Source of the DNA: Stichopus chloronotus
Lineage: Eukaryota; Echinodermata; Holothuroidea; Aspidochirotida; Stichopodidae
Assembly (NCBI GenBank): GCA_021234535.1
Contig: CM037850.1
Location: 20,448,446-20,512,445, forward strand
Length of the DNA: 64,000 nt
Reading direction: 5' to 3'
The notes beneath the pieces were generated by a model that had not been told where the DNA came from, made no database searches, and was given only the letters and a program-made list of their open reading frames with translations. Positions 48,376 to 61,307 of the stretch are shown here, in pieces; the stretch's first letter is position 1, and each line of letters starts with the position of its first letter. The position numbers and the translations under genes are program-made.

Positions 48376-49959
48376 AGTAATACAGAATTAAAAAAAAAAA
48401 ACAAAAAAAACCCCTCTAAGTATTATTTCTGATCATTTGATAGTGTAATTGAAGTCTGATATGAAGGAAAATTATGTCGCAAATGTAACTTATAACTATA
48501 AAGTACATTTAAGGTCTACACGTTTCACAAGCACATGGATACTATTGTTTGTTTTTTTTTGTAGAATTATGGTGAAGGGAATTAATTTTTTGCTGACTCA
48601 AACGCTGCCGCATGCATGATGCCTCCCCGATAGGACGTATTGAGCCACAAATTTAGCCGCAGTTTGGCCATCACTGGGACTTAAAGGCTGTATTGCGCAT
48701 CACCCTAAGCTATAATTTTACATGACAGTTCCGCGCCCTAATATTGAGGATGTTCAGATCTCGCACATGTGTGCATTTTGAGCATCTGAGGTTTTATCAT
48801 TTCATAACTTCATTTGATTGTTTTAAGCAGCGGAGGATAAAATAAAGATAATGTAGGGTTTCTGAAGTGGTAATTAAAGCATGTGCAGACCAACAGGAGA
48901 CCCCCCTCCCTTCAAATTACGTCACAATGTATCATACGAACTAGTGAGGGCGCTAGAAAGAGAAATGTCTCCTTTGTAAGGGCTTTATTTTGGCATGACC
49001 TCCGGGAAAGCAAAATTCTCAACTGGTTCTAAGCTACAGTTCTCTTTGATTGACAGCAAATTCGAAAGATGTTGGGCAGCTCGCATTACACAGTGTACAC
49101 AGGGATCCATTGTTTTGATTACACATGTGGAGGAATTTAAGACAGGCTGAGGGAGGGACTAGAGGTAAGTCGGTTGGGAGAATTGAAACTGTCTGGGGTG
49201 ATGAGTTTTTGTCTTTAATATCACGGAATTGCCTCTGTGTGGCGGGCACCATTTTCCATCACCACTTAATCAAACACCTCCGCTGATCTCTCCGCGATGC
49301 AATTAGTAAAAGCTGTTTGATAACGTATTTTATAGCTCAAGCTCATATATAATTTACCTCACATCCCGAGTGTGTGTGTGTGTGGGGGGGGGGTGGATAA
49401 AAATAGGAGCGTGGTCCCACAGGCGAGATGTTCAAGCTGCAATATTTACTTCTCACCCGAAAGGAGGGGGGGGGGCTGGGGTTGGATAGAAATAGGCCCG
49501 TGGTCCAACAAACATGATAATAACTACTTGTTCTTAAAAAATTTCAGGGGCCAAAAAACTTCGTGTTTCCCACCCCTTGTCCTTCTTAGCTACGGGTGTG
49601 ATGTTAAAGGATGGCACACTCATATATAGTTCTGTTGGACACCATCAGTCGGTGAGACATCATTTTGATAAAAGATCAATCATGCCATTTGAATTGTATG
49701 ATCATTAGAAGGAATGGAGCAACCCTGCCAACACGGTCCCGCTCGCCCCTTGGCCATCTAACGTGGATGGTTTGCATAGGTCTATTGGCCTATTCCTTTT
49801 CATTTATGTTCCAGCCTTTTAGTAGCAGACGACCAACGGGAGCGGTCCGCCTATAGCTGGTCTATATCATAGAAATATTATTTGGTCTATACAGAATCTA
49901 CGTGTAGGCTTATAGGCTATTAGGCTACAGGAAGCAGCAGCAGGAAAAAAAAAAAAAAA
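48376..49959. other. Intergenic, repeats
   Basis: A-run at 48,389-48,411; dispersed repeat R3 at 48,681-49,212; G-runs and a duplicated ggataaaaatagg-like block at 49,372-49,515. No exon recognised. Confidence 0.45.
48681..49212 (+). repeat. Dispersed repeat R3, copy 1
   Basis: Shares with 60,515-60,767 a start (taaaggctgtattg, caccctaagctata) and a long end (gcaaaattctcaactggttc ... gtctggggtgatgagttttt). It has about 280 extra bases in the middle. Confidence 0.8.
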
Positions 49960-51427
49960 CGAACACAGGTGATGGTGAATCTCAATAGGCAGCTCACGTG
50001 TTATCATGTTGTCAAAAGAATATTATTACACGATACAATTTTGCGTCATTTAATTAGTAGCTTATAGTTTGTGTCATGTCGAAAATCGAATTAGTCCTAC
50101 AACTTGCATGACGGGCCTAATTGTGTCGTGTATTCATTCGATTTGTAGTAATTCGATTTTCTGACAATTGCTTCTGACAAGACCTAGGCTATTGATCTTT
50201 TTGACCGTTGGTACACTCTGCCACCCTTACCAGGCGCGGAGCCAGGTGGAGGCGCAACGAGCGAACGACCCCCTCCCAGCCCCCTTTGATGATAACGATT
50301 TTTATTAGGATTCTATTTTTTTTTTTTTTTTTGTCCCATATCCGTATCACCGCCGATTCCAACAGTCAAACACGCCCAAGAAAAAAAACAAAACAAAAAA
50401 CGAACGAATAAATACGGAGAATATGCCTCCCAGATGCATCAATATAAGAGCGTTTCCGAATTCCGTTTCTCTTGGGGAGGACGCCCATGGCAACCCTCCA
50501 TCCTCGGGGACTGTAATTCGCGGCTTCAGTTGAGGTTTGCTCGTTGCCCTAGTTCTTTTACTTTTTTTTTTTCTTCTGTGGGTGATTTGTACCCTTGTAC
50601 ATGACAAAGCGGTTATGGGTGACATTTCATGGCAATGCAACCTACTTTACATGTATCGAGGGAAGTTTAGCACACATTGTTCACACTGTACAGTATTTGG
50701 CAGATTGATTTATTGTAATTTACCGTATAGCCCTATATTGACATTTGTAGGCCAATATGGTCAGTACGTATGTGCCTTTGCTCACGTTTATTACTATGGC
50801 GTTACTGATTGGAATTAGTCAAGCAGTACAAATGCTTTTGAAAAGAAAGAAAAGAAATTGTACAATGGTAGAGACGAACTAAATATGGCAGTCACGCTCC
50901 GACGATCATGAAGCCTTGACGGTAGATATTTTCAAAATTTTAGTACACGTCCACTTATGTGTTACTGCGAGATGAATGCCATGACAGAACAGTAAAAGCC
51001 AGCCTAGCTAAGGCTAAATCGGTCCAAGCAAGTTAACGAGATGTTACAAATCGATTGAGTCGACACATGCTATTCGTTTGCTGAACTGTGGTTTACCTTG
51101 GAGTTTGCCGAATTTACACTTTCTCGCATTAGTCAATAGTGTACGCACGTGTGTAGTATTTGGTAAGAGAAACATAACACTTTGTAAAACCTAACAACTT
51201 GCCTAGTGCATAAAATCGTGAAGCTTTTGTACATTGCAACTTGTGTAAGTATTCAGTGTGAAATATGTAGATGATAATCATGCAATGCTTCATGCAGTAC
51301 AGACAGTAGAGTGCTAGTGCGCTCAACTGTATTGAATCAATTGTAGACTTGTGTTTGGCAGTGCATGTTGTGAGTTTTGCCAGAGGATATTATTACTAGT
51401 ACTGTATGTAGGTTACTCGTGATCACA
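49960..51427 (+). repeat. Dispersed repeat R1, copy 2 (more contiguous)
   Basis: Counterpart of 11,150-11,735 plus 14,165-14,790. No coding capacity recognised. It ends about 850 bases before the TMTC3-like start codon. Confidence 0.65.
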
Positions 51428-52277
51428 GCTTCACTCCTTAAACTCAAGATGCTGCAATAGGCTGGACTATAATTAGCCATACAACTGACCTATTGTATCT
51501 GCATTGACTGGGCCAGCTTTTAATATGCATAATTATCTTTCAATGTTTCGTTGGAAATGTATATCTGTGGGCCGGTGTTATGTAGCATCCTTACTTTGAA
51601 GGTTTCTCTCAGTTTCAAATTGTTAAGGGATGCATGTGCATTGCCCTGCAAGTTGCACTGTACTGCTACAGTACCACTATTAGTCAACTAGGCCAATAGT
51701 ACAAAACATACAAAGGATACATAAATACTGTAATATGGACAAGACCGAATATGCATGTTGTATACATGCGTATACGAGAGGTACCCACAGGGAAACCGTA
51801 AGAATTAGTTAATGGTTTCACCATGTGTATTTATACTGTAACTAAATTTGTAAGAGTTAGCAAAACTGGCAATGTACTTTACACTGGTCGACTTGCTAAC
51901 TGTAAACACGTTTGTACAGTGTGTATACTGTACCTCTCATGTTTACGGACAGCATCTCATGTTCATAGGGGTTCTCGGTTAAGGCAGGGCCATTCTTTCC
52001 ATCACTGTTTTAAAGGAGGATAGCCTTTTGTAGATGCATCACAGACATCTAACACAAATTTGCACACAAAGTTTGGAAAGCAGGGGTAGCCAGGGTACTG
52101 TGAATTTTGAGTGATCAGCACAGTGAATTGAAATATGCATGCTTACATGTATACAACCATGCATGATTCCACATTTGGCCATAAAGAAAGCCAAAAAAGA
52201 AAAGAGATATGCATAGTTTGTGCAGCTTTTTTGAAGACACAGTGTAAATCTGGTATTTCTTTTCTCTTTCAAAAGAT
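51428..52277. other. 5' flank of the TMTC3-like gene
   Basis: No exon recognised. The pyrimidine tract and aaaag at 52,254-52,275, directly before the ATG, look like a splice acceptor, so a 5' untranslated exon probably lies upstream. Confidence 0.4.
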
Positions 52278-52526
52278 ATGGATTCAGACGAGGTAGCAGA
52301 CCAGTCTAAGTCATCCTCATCTTCATCATCCAGCACCAAGGAGTCTCACTTTCTCTTGTACTCTCTCATCCTCCTCGGAGTATGCATCAACTGCTACTTC
52401 AACTCCCTCGAAGATGGATTTTGTTTTGACGATGCCAAGGCCATTCTCAAAAACCATGACCTTCGCCCCACGACACCCATCTATGAATTGTTTCTAAATG
52501 ACTTTTGGGGAACACCCATGCACAAG
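52278..52526 (+). CDS. TMTC3: TMTC3-like exon 1
   Basis: 83 codons from ATG: acidic start, nine consecutive Ser, first TM helix, FDDAKAIL luminal acidic motif (likely the GT-C catalytic Asp region) and [10 protein letters not shown]. The donor is gtgctg, a weak match; phase 0. Confidence 0.85.
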
Positions 52527-55500
52527 GTGCTGTAAATCGACAGCTCAGAATAAAACCTGTCTATGCCCCATTTGTGCTTGTAACTGATTTCGTTCATGTG
52601 GTACACCTACAGTATATTGAGTTTTAGTATGATTACTTAGGCTTTGAATTTTGAGTTGTGGGATAGGTTCAGTTGTTTGCACACTTACAGTAGATAGGCT
52701 AAAGAATATGTAATGACTTCTCTGGAATCACATCGGACTTTGCAATACAAAGGAATCAAAGGTCTGCTATGCAAGTGCCAAAATATGTACTGTGTTGGAT
52801 AATTTCCAATAGGCCTTCAAAGTTCAAATGTTATTCAGAGCGTGGAAGCTAGAGCTGATGGTACACAATAATTGCAACAAAGCCATTCCTGAAAATTTGT
52901 GAATTGATTGACCTTAGAATTTAATGAGAGATGCAATGGTACAGTAAATACAGCAGGTTCTCACACAGGTAATGCAACACATCCCATATTACACTTATAT
53001 ATTTTTTCTCTGTAGGATACGAGTCACAAGTCATACCGCCCTCTGTGTATACTCACATTCCGCTGGAATTACGCAATTCACGAACTGGACGCTGCCGGCT
53101 ATCACTTCGGTAATATGATCTGCCACTGGATCCTTTGTCTTCTCATCATGAATGTCTTCCAGATGTTTTTATCCGAGTGGCTGGCCTTCATCATGGCTGT
53201 CCTATTCATGGTTCATCCTGTCCACACAGAGGCAGTAAGTTGAACATCGTTACCATGGTGATATTTATCTGCTCATTAACTTAGCGCTCTTTGTGATGTA
53301 TCTCCTGGATGATGTTTGTAATTCCAAAAGGTAGCTTGTGGTGCAAAGAATTATAGAACATACCTAGGTTTACTCACTGGCAGCTTCAGATGGTCTTGTC
53401 AAAATTTTCTTACGTAGATATTTGTGTTCAAAATACCAGTTTAACGTCAGCCATTTTTATGTGGACCACAGGACAGTCAAATCATTGCACTATACTATTC
53501 CTCAACTAGACATAGGTAAAGAATTCATTCAAAATTTCCAAATTTCAACTTTGCTAATAAAAGTTGCATAAAGAATGGTCTTGTACTGTTTTGATGTTGA
53601 AGGCTATGATACTGTCCCGTTTGATGTACAAAAATATGTTTTAAATCTAAAAAATGATTACGTAAAAATTCTACATGTAGCCAGGGAGGTGCAATTTAGA
53701 AGGAGTTACTTACTGAAAGTAAGATTTATGCTAATCCTGTGCGATTTTTTCTGTTGTGATAAGAGTTACAATTCATGAGGGATGTATGAGGCTTAGGACA
53801 ACTTCTAAGTTTTGGATGATACATCTAATTTCAAGTTGTAGTCCAAGTAACTTTTAATTCACACCTGCTTATATCCTACTAAAAGAATTACTTGAAACAA
53901 TGCTTTGATGCCAAGGTTGTTTCCCACAGTCAAAACAGTCAGAAAGGCTGACAAATCAAACCAACTGGTTATCTGTTCTGAATCAAGATAGACTAACCTA
54001 CAAGAATTAGTGACAGCTCGATCGCTTTTGCCATACAAAAATGATTAGAATGGTCATAACAGTATAATTTATTGCAGATTTTTTATCACTTTGCAAACTT
54101 GTGCAATTTGCATTAGGTGTACCCATGTTCAGCAAGTTACATGTCCTGAAACTAGGCTACTATGATGAATGCCAGAATGCACCAAAACTGTAAAAAATAA
54201 TTTTGAAGAATAGCGACTGTCAATGTCATACCTATGGACACAATTTGCCAATAGAATTTATGACTGAACAGATGACATGAACCCTTTCATGTTAAGTTCT
54301 TAATACCTTTTAAGCCCATTGAATTCATAAGTTGTTAACAAAGCAGATGTCTTTGGTGGCAACTTGTTAGGTTTAAAGGAAGGGCTTTGTAGATGAATCT
54401 CCTTTTAAATTGCACCTCCCAATGTAGTTGAAGTGATATACTGCTCTGAGCTGTTTTGTGACAAGTAGTTGCACTATGTCCAAAGTACAGGTTCTGCAAC
54501 TCATACAGTAGTTGGATACCTGGGTATTCTGAATACCCAGTTGATAGTACCTGGGTATTCATTTTCCTTATTTTTACTCATTTTAGGACATTTTGCTTTG
54601 CATTTTTCTATAGCACTACAGGTATGTATCTTACAGTAGATACCACACACGCATGGCAATGTGTTCTTTAGTCAAGCATACATCTGTACATGCTTAATTT
54701 TGTACCCCGTGGAATATTCCTGAGTGAAACTGGATCTGGACATTGACAGTCAGGTACCTGGGTACCTAGTGCTAACACTATTCGTAACTTACAAACACTG
54801 CAATTTGTCAACTTAAACAGTGAAGACGCTGAAGCAATGCAACCACTGTTTGTACTGTATGTCATGTACAGTGCTGCATTGTCTGATTGTTGACAAACAC
54901 ATAATTACAGTATATTAGCAATGGTTAACAAATTGCACTTTCAGTGCCCAGATTGACACAAAATGTATGTCCCACTCTGTCAATGTGATGAAATAGTTTG
55001 ATTGTGTTTTATACTTTGTCCAAGGTGGATTGTGATGCAAAATACTGTAAGGGGTACACTATTGCTTGCTCAGTGGTAGCAAAATTGGTTTTTTGTTTCA
55101 ATAAGCCAATGCTTCTTTATGAAGGCAAATTACCACACATAGGGTCTTTTCAGTAGTTGAATTGCTACAGTGCTTCCAAGTGTTATTTCCATGTTCAATT
55201 CATAACATGCTTCAGTTGTTAGTCTTGACTGTCAACACGTAGATCAGGATTCATATAAATAAAGATATGTATGTGCTGTTTGTGGTGAATAGGGAAGAAA
55301 TTGTCTTTAAACTGTAAAGTTTAATAGAGACAACTTGCACATGATGTTGCAGTGATACAGTGCATCGCCCTCCTTGAGGACAAGCTATACTTAGCAGTTC
55401 TGTATCTGCATTTTGATTTACACTGTTCATTTGTTTATCCTCATTTTTCTGTATGTCATGTGACCTCGATGTAAGTTGGTTAATAGAAAATGATTTATTT

Positions 55501-58500
55501 TGGTATTGGCATTTCCTTTTCAGAATTTGTGAAACTCATCCAAATTCTTGACATTTCAATTATCCCTTGATTCATTTTGGCCAGGTCACCGGTATTGTCG
55601 GCAGGGCAGAGATCTTGTCGGCCATCTTCCTGCTTGTTGCTCTGAAGTGCTATGACAGAGGATCGGGATACCGCAAAGACACTGGTAGGGTCTGCTGCAC
55701 TTTTGCAGTTTTACAGTACTTCTTCCTTTTCTTTTTTCACTTTTATACTTCTTATTTGTTTTGCCAAAGCTGCTGGGGTGTATATTTGATGGTTTCCTAA
55801 AGTTGTGGCCCAAGTATGGTTTATTGATGCAAGTCTAGTTGAAGATAGGACTAGTTGAATAAATTTTAAGAAATGTTACATTCCAAAAAGTGATGAAGAA
55901 AGATATAGCAAACATCAATTTTTAGATCAGTTAATGTAGAACATCCGATGGATGTTCAAATAAGCCGGGCATGTAGTGCTTGAAGATATTAACAATGTGA
56001 ATGATATTTAAGCTGTAATGGCATAACCAAGATGGTGCAATTCCCAATGTCAAGGAGTCTGTAATGCACCACTGTACATTGTGATTGGTGGAACCCTTAT
56101 TCGAAGTAAAATTTTAGTCATAAGATCTGGAATCAAGATGTGCAACATCACAACTGATTGCACATCGTTCACACTTCATTAATGTTCAACAGTTTCAGGT
56201 ATGTGCAGGGGCAGTACGTTATACAAATCTTTTCGATGAAGACTTGTGGGAATACACTCTGAGAGGTCATATTTGGGGTCATGAGGCTACCAGAAAAGGG
56301 GTCATTACAGGAGAAGTTTATGAACCCCTGTGATAGAGGATAAGAAATATCTTATCACAAAATGCTGATGCTGGCATAAATTTACTGTATTACCTTCTTT
56401 TCTATTTTCTTTGCAGAGTGGAAGTACATATACCTAACAGTCTTAATGGTTGTCATAGCAACATTATGTAAAGAGCAAGGAATCACAGGCATAGCAATTT
56501 GCTGTGCTTATGAAGTGCTATGGTTACAAAAGGTATATATGCTTGTGGGAAAATATTTGTCTGTTTTGAGTTATTACGTAGTTCCAAGATTAAAGGGCTG
56601 GTTTTTTTTTTGGGGGGGGTGGGGGCATCACAGTTAGTTGTTTGTATTACATCTGCTGGATTTTTGCTTTATAATGTCTTGTGCAAGCCAGATATCTTTT
56701 GGAACTATTCACAACAACTGTTTCATTCTTGTGAGATTTTTGGTATTCAGTTGAGGTTTCATGCCAATTGATCAATTGGCTCGATCAAGACGCCATTAAC
56801 TTATGGGTCTGAGGTGATCATATAAATTGAATTTGTACAATAGCCAGTCAGTCTACTACATTAAATGTTTACATGGTGTACTGTATAAAGGGCCCCTCTG
56901 GACTTTGGAACACTTATGGTAAATGTCTTTTTGCAGTTGCAAAAGTGAATTCCATCAGGATCATGAAAATTTGAGGAGGATTCAGATATCTGTATAATTT
57001 TTAGATAGTCTTAAAAACTATTTTCAGTCACTGTAACTGATGTGAGTCATGTAGGAACCATTCTCTAATATAAAATTTATTTGGTTTCTCTATTCTATCA
57101 CCATAACTTGACTTTAAGGTCACTCTTTGGGAAGGGCTGGACCTTGCCAAGACCATCTTCACTAAACCCAAAAAGCTTCCCACATGGTTTGTTACATCAC
57201 TGAAGAGGATGTTCTTTCTGCTCTCTACAACGGTGGGCCTTATGGCGCTGAGGATTTTTGTCATGGGGGCTCAGTTGCCCCATTTTACATCGTGAGTTTA
57301 CTCTCTTTGCTTTGACCAACTGTTTGGGAGGTTCAGTCTATAACCTTAGCTTGAGATTAACGCTGGTGGACATATCAGTTTGATTCTCACTGGTAATAAA
57401 AATATGGTAGCTTATGGTTCATTCCCCCTGACCTGTCTTCAAGAACTGCATGAGGTAGGTACATTCTCGGAAAGACCTTCTCTCGTGCAGGCATAAATTT
57501 TGAGCAATCCTTCCCAGTGTTTTGAGAGGATTTGTTCAGGATGGAATTAGATATGTGTTGCTCATATTAGAGATCTCATTAAGAATATTGTTTGGAGAGT
57601 ACAGGATCTCATGTTAAGCTTTGCTTAAAATTACAGCTTTTCTTGGCTTTTCCAGGAAACGAGTAGGGTTTACTTCCTTCTGACCTTACTTACCAACAAC
57701 TGAACTGTCATCTACTGTGGCACAAGTACTAGTTACCTTTAAACTTCTTGACCTTTAACCTCTAGTATAGGACAATAAGGTGCCAAAGGCAGTGTTTAAG
57801 TTTACCATCACTCTTTGAATAGGGGATGGGAGTGCAGTTGTTGTATTGAGACAGATAAGTGAGATCATTCATAAGTATCCAAACCTGGTAAGGTTTAGGA
57901 TTTCAACAGCATTTCCACAGGGTACCCTTGTACGTGATTGATGATATCAAGACCTAATTCTGAAATTCCTTTTCAAACCCAAATTTTACTGACACATATT
58001 GGATGTGTGACAAAATATACACTGAGAATCTGTGTATTGTCATGCCTGTGCGTAGATTACATGGTGATATCGGCAAGCAAAGATACTTTACATTATCACT
58101 TCATGACGAACTGGTAACCCTAAATGAAGTTATATTTTGGGGTAACCCTGGTACCCAACCGACTATGGAATTCAGGCACCCAGTTCTGGATTTTGGATCC
58201 AGTGCCAACACTATTCTATCAAACAGATAGATATGTCTTATCCATAAAGACAGCCATACAATGAATCCCAAGTATAATTATTCCTTTCTCATCAAAACAG
58301 ATTTGACAACCCACCTGCCAGAGCTCCCACACCTTCACGTCAACTGACCCAGTGGTACCTCCTGCCAATCAATGCTTGGCTCCTCATTTACCCCTTTCCG
58401 TTGCTATGTGACTACTCGATGGGCACCATCCCACTTCTCAAGTCCTTCGCAGATCCTAGAAATCTAGCCACCATGAACTTCATCACAATCTTTTCACTGT

Positions 58501-59643
58501 TGGCCGGGTTTGGCGTGACCGGAAACAACAAGACAGCACGGCAGACCTGTATGGTGAGTCTGCTTTACAGTAGAGCACTTTTGTGTTTTCACAAGTAACA
58601 CAGACAAGTAACACAGGTTACCTTCAGACATTTTTTACCAAGTTTTTAAAGCAGTTAGTACTTAATTCCTTCATGAAGTGAACTTCCGTAGGTCAAAATT
58701 GTACGTCAGTCTATTTAAACAGTGTGTTGTGGCAATGGTAAATGCTCTCATTACTGATTTATTGGTGAAGTAACTTATTTCACCAGTTTTACTTAATATT
58801 GTTTTCTTTTTCAGGCATTGGCATTCATTGTCTTTCCTTTCATCCCTGCGTCAAATCTTTTTTTCCCAGTCGGTTTCGTAGTTGCAGAGAGGATCTTGTA
58901 CATGCCCAGTCTGGGCTTCAGCATGCTAGTCGTTATTGGTTTGCGTCAACTTCTTGTTCATGAAAGGTAATTTTGAAGTTTGAGCTTGCACTCTTTGAAT
59001 GTCACTTGCAGAGTTATACTTATCATGGGAAACAGAACTGATGTTAAGAATTGTGATAGTTAGGGCGAGGATCAAAGGCCATTAGGGGAAGAGTTTTGAC
59101 AGCCAGGGGTGAAACGAGGTACTACTCTTGTTGTAAGTGTTGTAAGGTGTGTGTCATGTCTTAGAAGGAAAGGAGGGGACATTAGCTAAATAAATGAGGC
59201 CAGCCTGTAAGTTTCAGCTCAACAGTTCATTTTTTACTAAATTAGATAAATAAAAAGTAACCCCTTAAACAGAGATGAAGCAGTTTTCATGAACTAGTGA
59301 GAATAACAAAGCTTTGAGATAAGTCATGTATGCTAATCAGTATACAATATTATGCACCTTCAGTGCCAAAGTCATAATAACGGTGTATTGTGTGTTTTGT
59401 CATTCTTTCATCAGATACCTCTCATGGAGTAATTATTATTCACACAAGTCCGTTTCTCTTTACCCTGTATACGGCCAATGATTTGTATTTATCAAGTTTC
59501 TCATCATCATCTGGTAAATCAAATCAAATTTCCTACAATGTCTCCCATTGGTCTTTTCGCAGGTTTAAAAAGCTTATATATGGCGCACTGATAGTCACGG
59601 TGGCTTTCCATGCAGGCAAAACTGCACGGAGGAACATTGACTG
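52278..59643 (+). CDS. TMTC3: TMTC3-like transmembrane O-mannosyltransferase, N-terminal membrane part (8 exons, 3' incomplete)
   Basis: Exons 52278-52526, 53016-53234, 55585-55684, 56417-56532, 57119-57291, 58301-58553, 58815-58966 and 59563-59643 join in frame to about 447 residues. After a Ser-run N-terminus the protein shows the GT-C style first luminal loop ([10 protein letters not shown]), NDFWGTPM and [16 protein letters not shown] then [19 protein letters not shown], the DUF1736 segment ([40 protein letters not shown]), then [20 protein letters not shown] and a final TM helix ending RRNIDW. These match vertebrate TMTC3 more closely than TMTC1, 2 or 4. TMTC proteins are ER-membrane enzymes implicated in O-mannosylation of cadherins, with luminal TPRs C-terminal to this part. 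The TPR exons are not found before the assembly gap at 61,208. Confidence 0.9.
53016..53234 (+). CDS. TMTC3: TMTC3-like exon 2
   Basis: 73 codons, acceptor tctctgtag, [11 protein letters not shown] then two hydrophobic helices, ends HPVHTEA, donor gtaagt, phase 0. Confidence 0.9.
55585..55684 (+). CDS. TMTC3: TMTC3-like exon 3
   Basis: [20 protein letters not shown], acceptor ttggccag, donor gtaggg, phase 1 exit. Confidence 0.88.
56417..56532 (+). CDS. TMTC3: TMTC3-like exon 4
   Basis: [20 protein letters not shown] with the family motif CKEQGITG, acceptor ttctttgcag, donor gtatat, phase 0 exit. Confidence 0.88.
57119..57291 (+). CDS. TMTC3: TMTC3-like exon 5
   Basis: [14 protein letters not shown], a lysine-rich loop, then a TM helix ending QLPHFTS. 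The acceptor (gactttaag) is less usual; donor gtgagt. Confidence 0.82.
58301..58553 (+). CDS. TMTC3: TMTC3-like exon 6 (DUF1736)
   Basis: [47 protein letters not shown]; acceptor tcaaaacag, donor gtgagt, phase 0 exit. Confidence 0.9.
58815..58966 (+). CDS. TMTC3: TMTC3-like exon 7
   Basis: [20 protein letters not shown] followed by [13 protein letters not shown], the most conserved TMTC block; acceptor tctttttcag, donor gtaatt. Confidence 0.9.
59563..59643 (+). CDS. TMTC3: TMTC3-like exon 8
   Basis: [20 protein letters not shown] then ARRNIDW, the last TM helix before the TPR region; acceptor cttttcgcag, donor gtacgt. The exit phase (tg|g) keeps the conserved Trp. Confidence 0.85.
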
Positions 59644-61207
59644 GTACGTAAGCCTAAACTTGAATGTCAAATTCATTCTTGTGTATGGCCTGACCTCCAT
59701 TTCATTAAAAAAAAAAATACAATATGAACTTTGTTCATGAATGTTAATAGTTCACTTACAAAGTAATTGTTTCCATCTTTACTATACAAGTAAGTTTTGG
59801 AAGATGCAAACAATATCCTTACTGAATGAATAATAAATATAAGGGAACTTAAATTTCAAGTCAATTGATATGCATGATAACTTGCACAGTCACAAACAAT
59901 ACAAAAAAAAAACATTACATATGTCCGTTTTATGAAATGGAAGTTACAAGTGTTTATTAACTTGCAAACAATTGTTAGTTTTAAGAAAGTCTATTATTTT
60001 TAGTTCCCAAGATACAAACCTTTGTACCTTTTATGCAACAGAGCCCTTGAAATTGTCAGTGTCCTGTCAGTCTCCGTAAGCTTTTTGTGCTAATTCACGA
60101 TAGTCAAATCAAGAACGAACTCAAGATTCTGATATAGTATTAATGATACCCTCCTTGTAAATATTTCTTCAAGCTGTTGAACTAAGTACAGTATACTGGT
60201 TTTATCTCAATACATATCGTGTATGGAGATATTATCGCACTAGCTGGACATTCTGGTATTCTTTTAAAATGGTGTCTGGATCTCAATTTGTCGTCAGTGT
60301 GCATCAAACTTTCCCAGAATACTTCTTTACATGTACCCAAAAGATGTTACTAACTGAGATGTGAAAAAAAAAATATATGTAGGAAGTCTTTTTTTGTTAA
60401 TTATTGACCAAAGGAGCATCTGACACATGGAAAAAGTTGAGCTGCTTGCATTGTTGTGCACAGGATACTTGGGCGTTTCCTTTATCTGTATTGGTGGACT
60501 CTGGAGAGTTGTCGCTAAAGGCTGTATTGCATCACCCTAAGCTATATTTTTACCTCCCGGAAAGCAAAATTCTCAACTGGTTCTAAGTGACAGTACTCTT
60601 AGATTGCCAGCATATTCGAAAGATGCAGAACAGCTTGTATTACACAGCGTACACAGGGATCCATTGTTTTGATTACACATGTGGAGGAATTTAAGACAGG
60701 CTGAGGGAGGGACTAGAGGTAGGTGGTTGGGAGAATTGAAACTGTCTGGGGTGATGAGTTTTTGTCGTAAAAGCGCTACCTTTGGTGCACCGCAATTGAT
60801 GTGCTTCGTATTCAGATTGGTTGCTCTGCTTCAGGTCGCTCAGGTCATTAACAATACTGCAAAGTGAGGTATGTGAGCACATGGCAATGGAAGTTTATGG
60901 CAGAAAGCCACGCTCTTCTGTCAAAACAAGCACTCGTGCATGCAGAACATATCTAGGCCTAGACTTACTGTAGCTAGATTAACAGTGGTGCAATTGAAAT
61001 GGAAGATACAGATTCCAGATGCGGTAAGAATAATGTTAATTTGATTTCTTAATCATTGTAAAATTTATACTGAAAAGATTCGTGAGTTGGAATGACTTCT
61101 TCGCAAAGACTATCCAAACGACCTCTTCTTGAACACCAGCTAGCAAAGGCCTAGGCCACTAAGGTGATAAGCTTAAATTGAGAATTTGAGATTACAAAAT
61201 TAATGCC
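59644..61207. other. Sequence after TMTC3-like exon 8 up to the gap
   Basis: Probable intron. Contains dispersed repeat R3 at 60,515-60,767. No TPR exon is seen. Confidence 0.5.
60515..60767 (+). repeat. Dispersed repeat R3, copy 2 (internally deleted)
   Basis: Same sequence as R3 copy 1 without the middle part. It lies in the region after TMTC3-like exon 8. Confidence 0.8.
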
Positions 61208-61307
61208 NNNNNNNNNNNNNNNNNNNNNNNNNNNNNNNNNNNNNNNNNNNNNNNNNNNNNNNNNNNNNNNNNNNNNNNNNNNNNNNNNNNNNNNNNNNNN
61301 NNNNNNN
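61208..61307. other. Assembly gap, 100 N
   Basis: Exactly 100 undefined bases, the usual placeholder for a gap of unknown size, so continuity and orientation across it are not proven by sequence. Confidence 0.97.

Noticed and set aside
49372..49629. 85-codon Gly-rich frame
   Set aside because: Product of GT and G runs plus a small duplication; no coding character.
54470..54780. Repeated acctgggtattc/ggtacctgggtacc words in a TMTC3-like intron, with similar words near 58,140
   Set aside because: Too short and scattered to define a repeat unit by eye.
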